This document shows positions 56,100-64,000 of a stretch of DNA of 64,000 nt, in pieces; positions within the stretch are counted from its first letter, which is position 1, and the number at the start of each line of letters is the position of its first letter. Under the pieces are notes generated by a model that searched no databases, had not been told where the DNA came from, and worked only from the letters and a program-made list of their open reading frames with translations. The translations under genes were made by a program, and so were the position numbers. Source of the DNA: Brachionus manjavacas (taxonomy: Eukaryota > Rotifera > Eurotatoria > Ploima > Brachionidae); assembly GCA_019054805.1 (NCBI GenBank), contig JAHQIY010000022.1, forward strand, positions 124,001-188,000, given 5' to 3'.

Positions 56100-57145
56100 T
56101 AAAGCCTTGAAGCATCTCTATATCTTACAAGTATATCTTCTCTACCAGTCTGACGACCAATGGAACAGATTGAATCAGTTCTGTCCTGACATATCTCTCA
56201 CTCAACTCGAAAAGTCGATTTGAGACTGTTAATTTGCGAGGAACGAGCGGTGAGTGACGAGCATATTAAGCATAGAGACAGGTGAATAAAAAACAAATAC
56301 TGAATAGTTATTTAAAAAATTCTGGAACAACGAATGAGTTATTCGACTAAAGTAGTGTCTTTAGCCACCAGTTGCTGAAATCTGAATTTTGAATCTTATG
56401 CTTTGGGTTTTTGATCCCATTTACTATTTGAGAAATAATAAATTAAGTAAAGCCTTGAATTAAAGAAATCTTTTAAAAAAGTCCAATGTGATGCCTAAAA
56501 ATTTCACTTTTTACTCATTATTGAAATTGTTGGCATTAATTTCAAGGTCAAGATTGATTTTAATTTTAGTTTTATTCTCAAAGATCATGTAACATGACTT
56601 TTCAATTGAAATTTTCATTTTCCATTTGAAAAGCCATCTTTCAACTTCTTTTAGATAATTATCAATCATGTTTTCAAGATTTGCAATCTTTTTGAAAATA
56701 AAAAAAATAGCCAGATCATCTGCAAAAAGAAGTGAATACTGGCTGTTTGTTTTATTTCATTTTGGTATGTCATTTACTAAAATGCTAAAAAGAAGTGGAC
56801 TACTAATTACTGACCCTTGTTGAATTGCTGCTCTAATAAAATATTGATCACTCAGATAACCATTTATATTTACTTTAAAAGATCTTGAATGCAGAAACGA
56901 ACCTATCTGTTAAATAAGATAAGGAGGATGATTAATTTTAATTAGCTTGTAAATTAGTCCATCGTGCCAAGCTCTATCAAAAGCTTTAGAAATATCAAAA
57001 TATTGACAACAGACTTTTTTCTTTCTATTAAAAGACTCTACAACTTTTTGAATAAGAAAATAAAGATTGTCTGCAGTGCGTCCATTTCTTCTAAATCCTG
57101 ATTGCTCTTGGATAAGTAATTTATTGTTCTCAAGAAAATTTTTTT
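56100..57145 (-). pseudogene. LINE-E copy 2
   Basis: 56490-57140 is closely similar to 52480-53110 of LINE-E copy 1 (RT palm and fingers). The 3' part (56100-56240) resembles the LINE-A C-terminus and is separated from the RT by unrelated DNA at 56240-56390. Decayed throughout. Confidence 0.6.
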
Positions 57146-57218
57146 AGAGAACCACTGTGTTCTCTAAAAAAATTGAATTCTGAACCATTCTCAACTAAAG
57201 TTTGGTTGAGAATGGTTT
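57136..57218. repeat. Two adjacent perfect hairpins
   Basis: The first stem, AATTTTTTTAGAGAAC pairing with GTTCTCTAAAAAAATT (57138-57173), has a 4-base loop. The second, AACCATTCTCAAC pairing with GTTGAGAATGGTT, spans 57182-57217. Both lie exactly where the LINE-E similarity ends. Confidence 0.75.
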
Positions 57219-58943
57219 TCTTAGAATCCGCTCAAGGCATCATTGTTGTTGAATTTTGGCACACAATAATCAGATGAGGATAAAATTTTCTTATCTATTT
57301 TATTTAAATATCAAATTCGTTTGATATTTGCCTATTGTACTTATAAATAAGTGTCATTTACTTTTATTGGAAATTAAGTATTTATTACTAGTGAACTTTG
57401 GTTTAATAAAGTAATGGTCTAATTAATTTATAGCTACAAAGTATAAAAAAGAAGGTTTATTAATTTAGTATATCATGTAAACAAAAAAGTCACGATTGTC
57501 TATAAAAAAGTAAGACTTTAATTTGAACAGTTTAAAATTATAGTTTGACCTTAATTGTTGTTTTTTTGGTTCAAATTAGATTTTTTTTGGTTGAAAAAAT
57601 TGGTTATCTTTAAAATGCCGAAAATTGGAACGGAAAATTCCTAAAAATTAAAATAAAAATTATTTTTATTGAATTTTTATTCAATAATTAAAATTTAAAA
57701 AAAAATAAGATTAAAACGATTGATATTAATCTTTTTTTTGAATGAATATGACCAACAGCATAAAGTACATGTACATGTACATGAGAAAAGACAATTGGCG
57801 AATAGATAGATAAACTAGGACCATAGCAACAAAGAGAATTGAAATGTAATATTGTGATAATTATCTAAAAGAAGTTGAAAGATGGCTTGAACAAGTGTAT
57901 GATACACTTCTTCAACTTGATAAGATTTTTAAAGTAAAAGTTACAACTTCAAGTTGCATTTTTTTCCTTGGGAAAAAAATCAAATACAGAGGCATAAAAA
58001 ATCTTTTTTGTTGATCAATTAACTAAACCAAGCTTTTGTTCAAAACTTCTTTTTAAATTATCTAATTTTAATTAAAGTTTTCATCTAATTCATATAATGG
58101 TAATTTTTATAAATGTGTCCCTTTTCTATCCCAGCGAATATTTAATATAGCATGGGACAATAGAATGACACGATTCTCGATATCAAAAGGGGTTTTAACT
58201 TTTTATATTTCTTCAAGTTAATATTAACAATAATTATTTTATTTCTCCTTTCAATAGTAATTTTACTTTTAATTGTTTCAAACCGTAAAAAAAGTAAACC
58301 TTATTCTTTTTTTTTATATTAAGTGATACAATAAATACATGACTGAATCCTTCCATAATACAATTTCTTTTATTCATACTTGGTTTCAGCGTTGTTTAAA
58401 ATTCCCAATTTAAAGTCAAATTTGAAGTTTTTTTATAAATTTTAGATTTAAAAAAAATTTTTTTGACTTTTAAACAACTCTGCTTGGTTTCCAACATTTT
58501 ATTTTCTTAATTAATTTTAATTTAACCGCGGTAGTGTAAAGTTTACAACATATCTTGAATTTTAAAAAAAATTACATGTTCTTAAATACTCTAGTAGGCA
58601 TTTTATAAGCAAATATAATTAAATACAATTGCACTCCCAATCAATAATATTTAGAAGAATTTTTAAAAATTAAAGTTTTTTTTTAAAGTTTTGGTAAATT
58701 TTTTTAAATTATCTTCGGAGACTCTGGAAAGATTATTTAAAGTAATCTCTATTTTTTTTATTTAGTCATTCAGAATTCAATTTTAAATAACAGTTTTGTA
58801 ATAAAATGTTTAATTAAAAAACAATTTCTATGATATTTTATTTTTGTTAAATTTTAAATTATTTGTGAGCTAACAAATTCCTCATTTACAAGCATCATAA
58901 AGAATTTTTTTCCTTCTCAATTGTGCACATTTAGTTTTCAGTT
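57219..58943. other. Intergenic AT-rich DNA with a LINE fragment
   Basis: A + strand LINE RT scrap lies near 57850-58015 (YLKEVERWLEQV, then TSSCIFFLGKKIKYRG). A (GTACAT)n run of three units is at 57766-57784. The rest is A/T-rich without supportable genes. Confidence 0.4.
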
Positions 58944-59277
58944 ATGTCTCTAGATTTAAAAAAATTATTTCCGAGTGGAAAATGCAGTCGCATGAAGAGT
59001 AATATGACATACTGAACAAAATATGACTGCTCCTCATTTACATTTTCTCTAAACTCTACCTTTAATTGAATAAAGAAAACTTATGAATGTGCCAATCTAA
59101 AAATTTCTTAATAAAACTTGGTTTTTAAAGCATAATATTTCCATTTTAGATAGATGTGATGAAAAGCCTGTGGGAAAGAAAATAAGTTTGAAAATAGATT
59201 TTTTCGGTATTTTAAAGTTTGGAACAAATTTAGATCTGGATGAAGAAAAATTATTCTATGAGTATATTTTTTGTTAA
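58944..59277 (+). CDS. Unrecognised small two-exon candidate, 60 aa
   Basis: Possible CDS join(58944-58998, 59150-59277). Exon 1 (MSLDLKKLFPSGKCSRMK) ends in phase 1 at a GTAATA donor. The acceptor TTCCATTTTAG restores the frame with RCDEKPVGKKISLKIDFFGI and LKFGTNLDLDEEKLFYEYIF to a stop. Composition is protein-like and the phases agree, but the product is short and I do not recognise it. It may be the first exons of a longer gene (a GTTAAC donor-like site lies near 59273) or chance. Confidence 0.33.
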
Positions 59278-59734
59278 CTAAAACATTAATTATTTGAAGG
59301 CTTTGTTTTCTGGTCGGAAAAAAAAATTAAAGGCTCTGAGCAATTAAACTCCTCTTGTCTAACAATAGAAATAAAAAAATAAGTTTAGATAATTAATTTA
59401 AAAAAAAGTTTTTATTGACAGAAATTTAATTAAGTGAAGATGAATGTATTTTAGTAGCATGGTAAATTCAAGAGACAGTGTGCATTTTCGAGCAAAGAAC
59501 ACGAACTATAATTATAAATTCAAACAACTTTTTTATAGCAAGAACTATATGATCTAGAATTCCATTCAAATTAATTTCAGAGTTATTCTGGAGACTTAAT
59601 TTAGTGGATACAAACATCTTATTACATTTTGCAGAACGGGTTTTAGATTAAAAAAAAATATTTTCTTTTTCAATTTTAATCTTTTGTTTTGGTTCTGTTT
59701 TCTTAAAATTCAAAATTCCAATGAAAAAAAATAC
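59278..59734. other. Intergenic DNA with a LINE-B-like 3' scrap
   Basis: Near 59332-59363 'ggctctgagcaattaaactcc' resembles the inverse of the LINE-B 3' end ('ggagttttattactcagagcc'). Nothing else is recognised. Confidence 0.35.
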
Positions 59735-59999
59735 TAACTGACCAAAAAAATTTTTCCACTGTCAAAATAATTTTTTTTTACTAACAAATTTATTAATATA
59801 AAAGTGACTAATTGTATTAAAGTTAGACAAAAAAAGTTATTTCTCCATGACAAAAAAAAATTTTTAGTAAAAATTAAAAAATTAAACAATTTAATTTTTT
59901 TTTCATGGTGTAACAGATTTTTTTTCGGCGGCTCTTGAGCTACCATCGGTTAATCGGATTATCTTTTTCGTGGTTCCTTTTTCAACATCTAGAAAAACA

Positions 60000-60227
60000 T
60001 CAATAACATTGGTCTCTATACTTGATCAACCCGATTGCATTTTTTTCTGTATTAAAGTCAGACATGAAATTTTGGTCAGTAGTTTCTTGAACAAACTCAT
60101 ACACAATACCCTTACTACGCTTTTTTAAAGGTACAACAACATCTGACTCTTCATCCACGTTATTAATTGAGTCGTCTTGGATATTATTCGAGTGAGACTC
60201 TGGCACTAAAGAATCAGTACTAGACAT
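60000..60227 (-). pseudogene. FLYWCH-type protein N-terminal fragment (MULE 4)
   Basis: 75-codon frame from ATG 60227: a Ser/Asp-rich opening (MSSTDSLVPESHSNN), an acidic stretch, then VVVPLKKRSKGIVYEF. The K-R-x-K-x-I-V-Y pattern matches KRGKSIVYDEF in the MULE 1 protein. It ends at 60000 before any zinc finger. Decayed. Confidence 0.45.
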
Positions 60228-60351
60228 TTTTTTAAATTATAATGATTAAAAATTTAAATAAGAAAAAAAATATAAAATATACAAAAAAAAAAGATTAAAA
60301 TATTTAAAAAAATTTAAAGAGAGTTTAAAAGACATATTTTGAATAATGATT

Positions 60352-60730
60352 TATTTATTTTATTTATTTGTACCGAGCTAAAGCTCCTTCAGAATAAGTT
60401 AAAAATAAAATAAAAAAATAAAATAAAAAAATAAAATAAAAATAAAATTAAAGTTAATAAAATGAGATAAAAAAAAGAATCAAAATAGAGTAAATAAGCT
60501 AAAAAAATGAAAGTTGAAAATACATAAATTGGAAAAGATTGTTACATGTGGCACATGTTTAAATAGTTCAAGTTTCAGGAAAAAAAGAAGAATAAGTAAG
60601 GTAGCAATTACACAATGGAGTTGGGTATTCAATATATCTCGATTCGAAACCTTCTTTGTATTCCTTCACCAGTCTTTCAACCAATGGAATAGAATGACTC
60701 AGTCCTGTCCCAACATATTTCTCACTCAAT
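60352..60730 (-). mobile_element. LINE-A-type 3' end fragment
   Basis: Tail and stem-loop (60375-60386, loop TTTA on the sense strand), 3' UTR and the last ORF2 codons, truncated within 'ctcactcaa' near 60730. AATGATT occurs at both edges (about 60345 and 60728) and is a candidate target duplication. It is close in sequence to the 2071-2470 part of the array. Confidence 0.75.
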
Positions 60731-60990
60731 GATTAAGATTTTAGAGACATATATATGATATTTTTTGAAAATTTTCAGTACAGATTAATTATTTTTTATT
60801 CTAATTTTTAAAATAGTCATAAGAAATTTATTTTATTTTCAGTTTAAAATTTGATTTGTCAATGTTTAATTTGAATAGTCTTCATTAGATTTAATTAGTC
60901 TTTTAATAATTTATTTTTGTCAGTACATTAATTAATTTAGTCAGAAAAAATTTGTCAGCGAATAATTTATTTTTGTCAGAAGGTTAAATA

Positions 60991-61984
60991 CACGCCATTT
61001 AGCGCTAGTGCGTTTTGGTAACATGAAGAGTCCTTGGACCTGGCACTATGGATTTGAGGCAAACGAGGAATTTTGTCATAGAATATCAGAATTTTTAGAG
61101 TCTTCATTCGATTTGAGGATCCTAACCACCTTTTGCCATTTATTTAGGAATCAACTCATCAAAAATCTACAAGAAAATACCCAGAAAGTCCATTTCTGAA
61201 ATTCGGAATTTCATACCTAATTTTCCCATATCCTTCTCATACAAAAAAACTTCAACTTAGAGACTAATTAATTTTTTATGTTTGTGTTAAATTTTTGGTG
61301 ACAAAAAAGCATAGTCATTTTAACAATTCCAAATTTTATCACTACCAAGTTAACAATTGAATAAAGCATAATTTTGCTGAATAATTTTTTGTTGAGGAGA
61401 AAAAATAATTGCTTTCAAGATAAATAATTAATTAAGACTTTAAAAGTAAAAATTAAAAGTTTTCAAATTTAATAAAAAATTACAAAAACTAAAAAACTCT
61501 TTTATTGTTCGAATAGTGTTTTTATATATTTTTTTAAGGAGAACAGAATGTTGGACGCATGGGCATAAATTCTCATGGCGCCGAGTCAAGCTTGGATGAT
61601 TGGCAAAAGAGTTTCTAGCCTATTTTGACTCAGATTTATACTCAGCGAATTTTAATTTACTTTTGCTCATTTTTTTCTTTCCACACCAGTTTTAGAAAAA
61701 AAAAAACCAAGAAAAAACAAAAAAGCATATCTTGATCGAAATAATTTTTCATTTTTCCAGTATTTTTGTTGCTTTTTTTTTGTTATTCTTTCTATTTATA
61801 TATAAAAAAAATAATAAATATATATTTAAAAAAAAAAATAAAAAATAAAAAATTATTTATACATAAAAGTGGGTGTACATTAGTTAAAGAAAATTTTTGT
61901 TAATTAGTGGAGCAATTATGCCTAAAATTTTTTAAATCAGCAACGAGTGGATCACACAGAATTTGAGCGCGACTTGCTGGTGAA
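60991..61984. other. Intergenic DNA and 5' flank of SNRK
   Basis: A + strand frame at 61008-61199 (MRFGNMKSPWTWHYGFEANE) has protein-like composition but no known family. A splice-acceptor-like TTTTTTAAATCAG ends at 61940, so the SNRK 5' UTR may be spliced. Confidence 0.35.
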
Positions 61985-64000
61985 ATGAGTCGAAACAAGC
62001 TTGAGCTGAGGGCGAATCCGAGATGTGCAGTCGATTCATCGAACGCTCTGATCACTGGCAACTACGAGTTGGAGCAAACGATCGGCCAGGGCCACTTTGC
62101 CATAGTGAAGGCGGCCAGGCACATCTTCTCCGGCGAACGAGTGGCCATCAAGATAATAGAAAAGCAAAAATTGGACACAGTGTCCCGGGAGCATTTGTTC
62201 CAAGAGGTAAAGTGCATGAAGTTGGTCCAGCACCCGAACGTGGTCCGCCTCTACGAAGTCATCGACACCAGCACCAAGCTCTACTTGATCCAGGAGTTTG
62301 GCGACGGCGGCGACATGTACGACTACATAATGAAGCATTCGCACGGCCTCGACGAAGAACAAGCCAAGGTTTACTTTAGGCAAATAGTTGACGCGATCAA
62401 ATACTGCCATGGCCTGAGAGTGGTCCATCGGGACCTGAAGCCCGAGAATGTGGTCTTTTTTGAGCAGAGCGGTCAAGTGAAGCTGACAGACTTCGGCTTC
62501 AGCAACGTGTACGAGCCGGGCGCCAAGCTCTTGACCTCGTGCGGCTCGCTCGCCTACTCAGCCCCGGAAATACTGCTCGGGGATTCTTATTTCGCGCCGC
62601 CAGTGGACATTTGGAGCCTTGGAGTCATACTATACATGCTAGTAACCGGTCGAGCTCCTTTTCAAGAGGCCAACGACAGCGAGACTTTGACGATGATCCT
62701 GGATTGTAGATACCATTTGCCGGACTACCTGAGCGCCCAGTGCACTGATCTGATTTCGCGCATGCTAGTCAGGGACCCGAGCCGACGGGCCACTCTCGAG
62801 CAGATCGGGTGCCACGAGTGGTTGGCGCGCCACAGCGCCGAATCCGACGAGAGTGAGGCCGAGGCGTGGCGTCCGAGGCCGCCTCTGGCTCATCCGGACA
62901 GAGAGAAAATAATCCAGCTGATGATTGATGGCCAAATATGCCAGTCGAGGCACGCCATTGAGCAAAATCTGCAAATGGACTCTTACAACTATGTGACGGC
63001 TTCGTTTTACTTGTTGGCCGAGAAAATGGCTCGCTGCTCTCACGCGCAACCCAAGAGGACACATTTGCCCAGTGCCGCTGCCGGCTTGTCCAAGAGAAAG
63101 CCTCTGCTCGACTTGCAGATGCCCAATGTTGGTGTTTCGTCCGGCTCTGTTTTGTCCAAGAGTCAATTTAAGCTCAAGCAGCGAAATTTGCTGATGCGCC
63201 AAACAGAGGCCAAGGAAGAGGACGAAAATTTGGTCGAGGAGCAGGACAACGATGGCAACGATGACAACGATGGCAACCAAGTGGAAAACGACAAGCAAGT
63301 GGAACATTCTGGCCTGGACACTTGTTCCGACAATTTCAAAGAACAATTGTCCAACATTCGCGAGCACCAAGACCAGCTGAACTTGGACGAAACAAATTCC
63401 AGCATTCGCATTCCCATTCAGCTGAGCCACTCGCTCACGCGGCGCTCATCCCGTGGGCCCTCAATGAGCCAAAGCGACAACCTCATTTCAAAGTTCACCA
63501 TACCCGAAGAGGAGTCCGAAGTGGACAAAGAAGTCTCTGAGGCCATAGCGCCCGCAATCCACACCAAAGTGGCCTACAATGGTGTGGAGGAAAGCGCGGA
63601 CGCGGCCACATTCAAGCCGCCCAAGATGTCCACAGACACAAGCGACAGTGATACCGAAGCGAGCAGAGCTCACGAGTGGGCCAGATCGACCTCATCGACA
63701 AGCCGGTCTAGGGCCCGCATCAGGTCAAGCAACAACTTCAACAGGCCGCTCTCGGTCTCATCAGAAAACGAGCACCACAATCCCCAGCTGGGACAAACTC
63801 CGTTCAGCTCGAAAACCCTGTCGGTGGAACACCGCTTGGCAAACATGTCACAAATGAGCATTAGCAGTCAATTGAGTAAAAACAATAGCTTTAGGCATCA
63901 CAGATCTACCATAGGTGGCGCCGAGACTCCAGCTCAAATGTACAGCCAGCAAATTTCGAGCACAACGCCGACCCCCAGGGAAAGTGTCGTGTTCAATAGA
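61985..64000 (+). CDS. SNRK: SNF-related serine/threonine kinase SNRK (5' part, 672 codons, runs off the window)
   Basis: Start ATG 61985; a 26-residue leader precedes the kinase domain (27 to about 285). The Gly loop is GQGHFAIVK (34-42), the catalytic Lys is K56 (VAIK), the HRD Asp is D150, DFG is at 169-171 and APE at 193-195. The activation loop LTSCGSLAYSAPE contains T184, the position phosphorylated by LKB1 in AMPK-related kinases. SNRK-specific blocks are EVIDTSTKLYLIQEFGDGGD, NVVFFEQSGQVKLTDFGFSN and PFQEANDSETLTMI. A UBA-like helical bundle follows at about 305-350 (KIIQLMIDG, AIEQNLQMDSYNYVTA). The rest is a Ser-rich, acidic, low-complexity tail. There is no stop before the right edge. 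GC content is far above the flanks. In animals SNRK acts downstream of LKB1 in metabolic and cardiovascular signalling. Confidence 0.93.
   Translation, partial: MSRNKLELRANPRCAVDSSNALITGNYELEQTIGQGHFAIVKAARHIFSGERVAIKIIEKQKLDTVSREHLFQEVKCMKLVQHPNVVRLYEVIDTSTKLYLIQEFGDGGDMYDYIMKHSHGLDEEQAKVYFRQIVDAIKYCHGLRVVHRDLKPENVVFFEQSGQVKLTDFGFSNVYEPGAKLLTSCGSLAYSAPEILLGDSYFAPPVDIWSLGVILYMLVTGRAPFQEANDSETLTMILDCRYHLPDYLSAQCTDLISRMLVRDPSRRATLEQIGCHEWLARHSAESDESEAEAWRPRPPLAHPDREKIIQLMIDGQICQSRHAIEQNLQMDSYNYVTASFYLLAEKMARCSHAQPKRTHLPSAAAGLSKRKPLLDLQMPNVGVSSGSVLSKSQFKLKQRNLLMRQTEAKEEDENLVEEQDNDGNDDNDGNQVENDKQVEHSGLDTCSDNFKEQLSNIREHQDQLNLDETNSSIRIPIQLSHSLTRRSSRGPSMSQSDNLISKFTIPEEESEVDKEVSEAIAPAIHTKVAYNGVEESADAATFKPPKMSTDTSDSDTEASRAHEWARSTSSTSRSRARIRSSNNFNRPLSVSSENEHHNPQLGQTPFSSKTLSVEHRLANMSQMSISSQLSKNNSFRHHRSTIGGAETPAQMYSQQISSTTPTPRESVVFNR

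Larger units (their letters stand above)
59735..60990 (-). mobile_element. MULE-like element 4 (ends not defined)
   Basis: The minus strand carries the N-terminus of a FLYWCH-type protein (60000-60227). Variants of TGACAAAAATAA recur at the left (59745-59850), with the inverse TTATTTTTGTCAG at the right (60905-60985), the same private-motif layout as MULEs 1-3 and 5. No target duplication could be identified. A LINE-A tail is inserted at 60352-60730. Confidence 0.5.

Noticed and set aside
62036-63861. Frames on both strands overlapping SNRK
   Set aside because: The kinase frame from 61985 is continuous and carries all catalytic motifs; the others are shadows caused by high GC.
1-64000. tRNA, rRNA or spliceosomal RNA genes
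   Set aside because: No cloverleaf with a GTTCRA box at proper spacing, nor other RNA gene signature, was found by eye. A covariance search would be decisive.

Overview
This window is AT-rich animal genomic DNA. Spliced genes have short introns, mostly 50-60 bp with a few of 100-340 bp. It contains a protostome-type intermediate filament gene (long rod plus lamin-tail domain) and a very dense, young population of non-LTR retrotransposons and small DNA transposons. The gene set (SNRK kinase, RBM12-like protein, augmin subunit HAUS5, mitochondrial F6 subunit, filament protein) is metazoan. The lamin-tail cytoplasmic filament points to a protostome invertebrate. The low GC, small introns and many MULE/FLYWCH elements would suit a rotifer-like genome, but that is a guess.

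Layout. 1-11.45 kb: a head-to-tail array of four nearly identical copies of an APE/RT LINE (LINE-A) on the minus strand. Three copies end at the same 5' truncation point, and the last runs into ORF1 through an ATGA overlap. 11.5-12.7 kb: a complete MULE-type element with a decayed FLYWCH/AT-hook ORF and a 10-bp target duplication. 12.7-16.1 kb: RTE-like LINE pieces in inverted orientation, a foldback element, a hAT MITE and a LINE fossil. 16.4-19.0 kb: two convergent cellular genes, a four-exon HAUS5 candidate (+) and a two-exon ATP synthase coupling factor 6 (-). 19.6-21.9 kb: LINE-B. 22-28 kb: AT-rich DNA with a few weak small-exon candidates. 28.07-30.19 kb: the intermediate filament gene. 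31.5-32.0 kb: a hAT MITE that carries a piece of THOC5 with an intact splice donor. 33.1-35.2 kb: a 61-bp satellite in two inverted arms. 36.4-38.0 kb: a piggyBac remnant with TTAA flanks and a MULE with a transposase C-terminus. 38.5-40.7 kb: an intronless RBM12-like gene. 41.9-50 kb: nested LINEs, a third hAT MITE and a probable fifth MULE. 51.1-51.5 kb: a small two-exon candidate. 51.7-53.6 kb and 56.1-57.1 kb: degenerate LINE-E. 53.85-55.13 kb: a GNAT-domain gene with a MULE 20 bp after its stop codon. 58.9-59.3 kb: another small two-exon candidate. 59.7-61.0 kb: a FLYWCH-type MULE remnant. 61.985-64 kb: SNRK, running off the right edge.

The cellular genes are unrelated housekeeping, cytoskeletal and signalling genes with no operon logic. 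Much of the interest lies in the mobile DNA: five MULE-like elements, each with its own private subterminal repeat motif; three hAT MITEs with intact 8-bp duplications, one carrying host exon sequence; and LINE tails that share a 3' stem-loop. Everything was read by eye; no database search was run.
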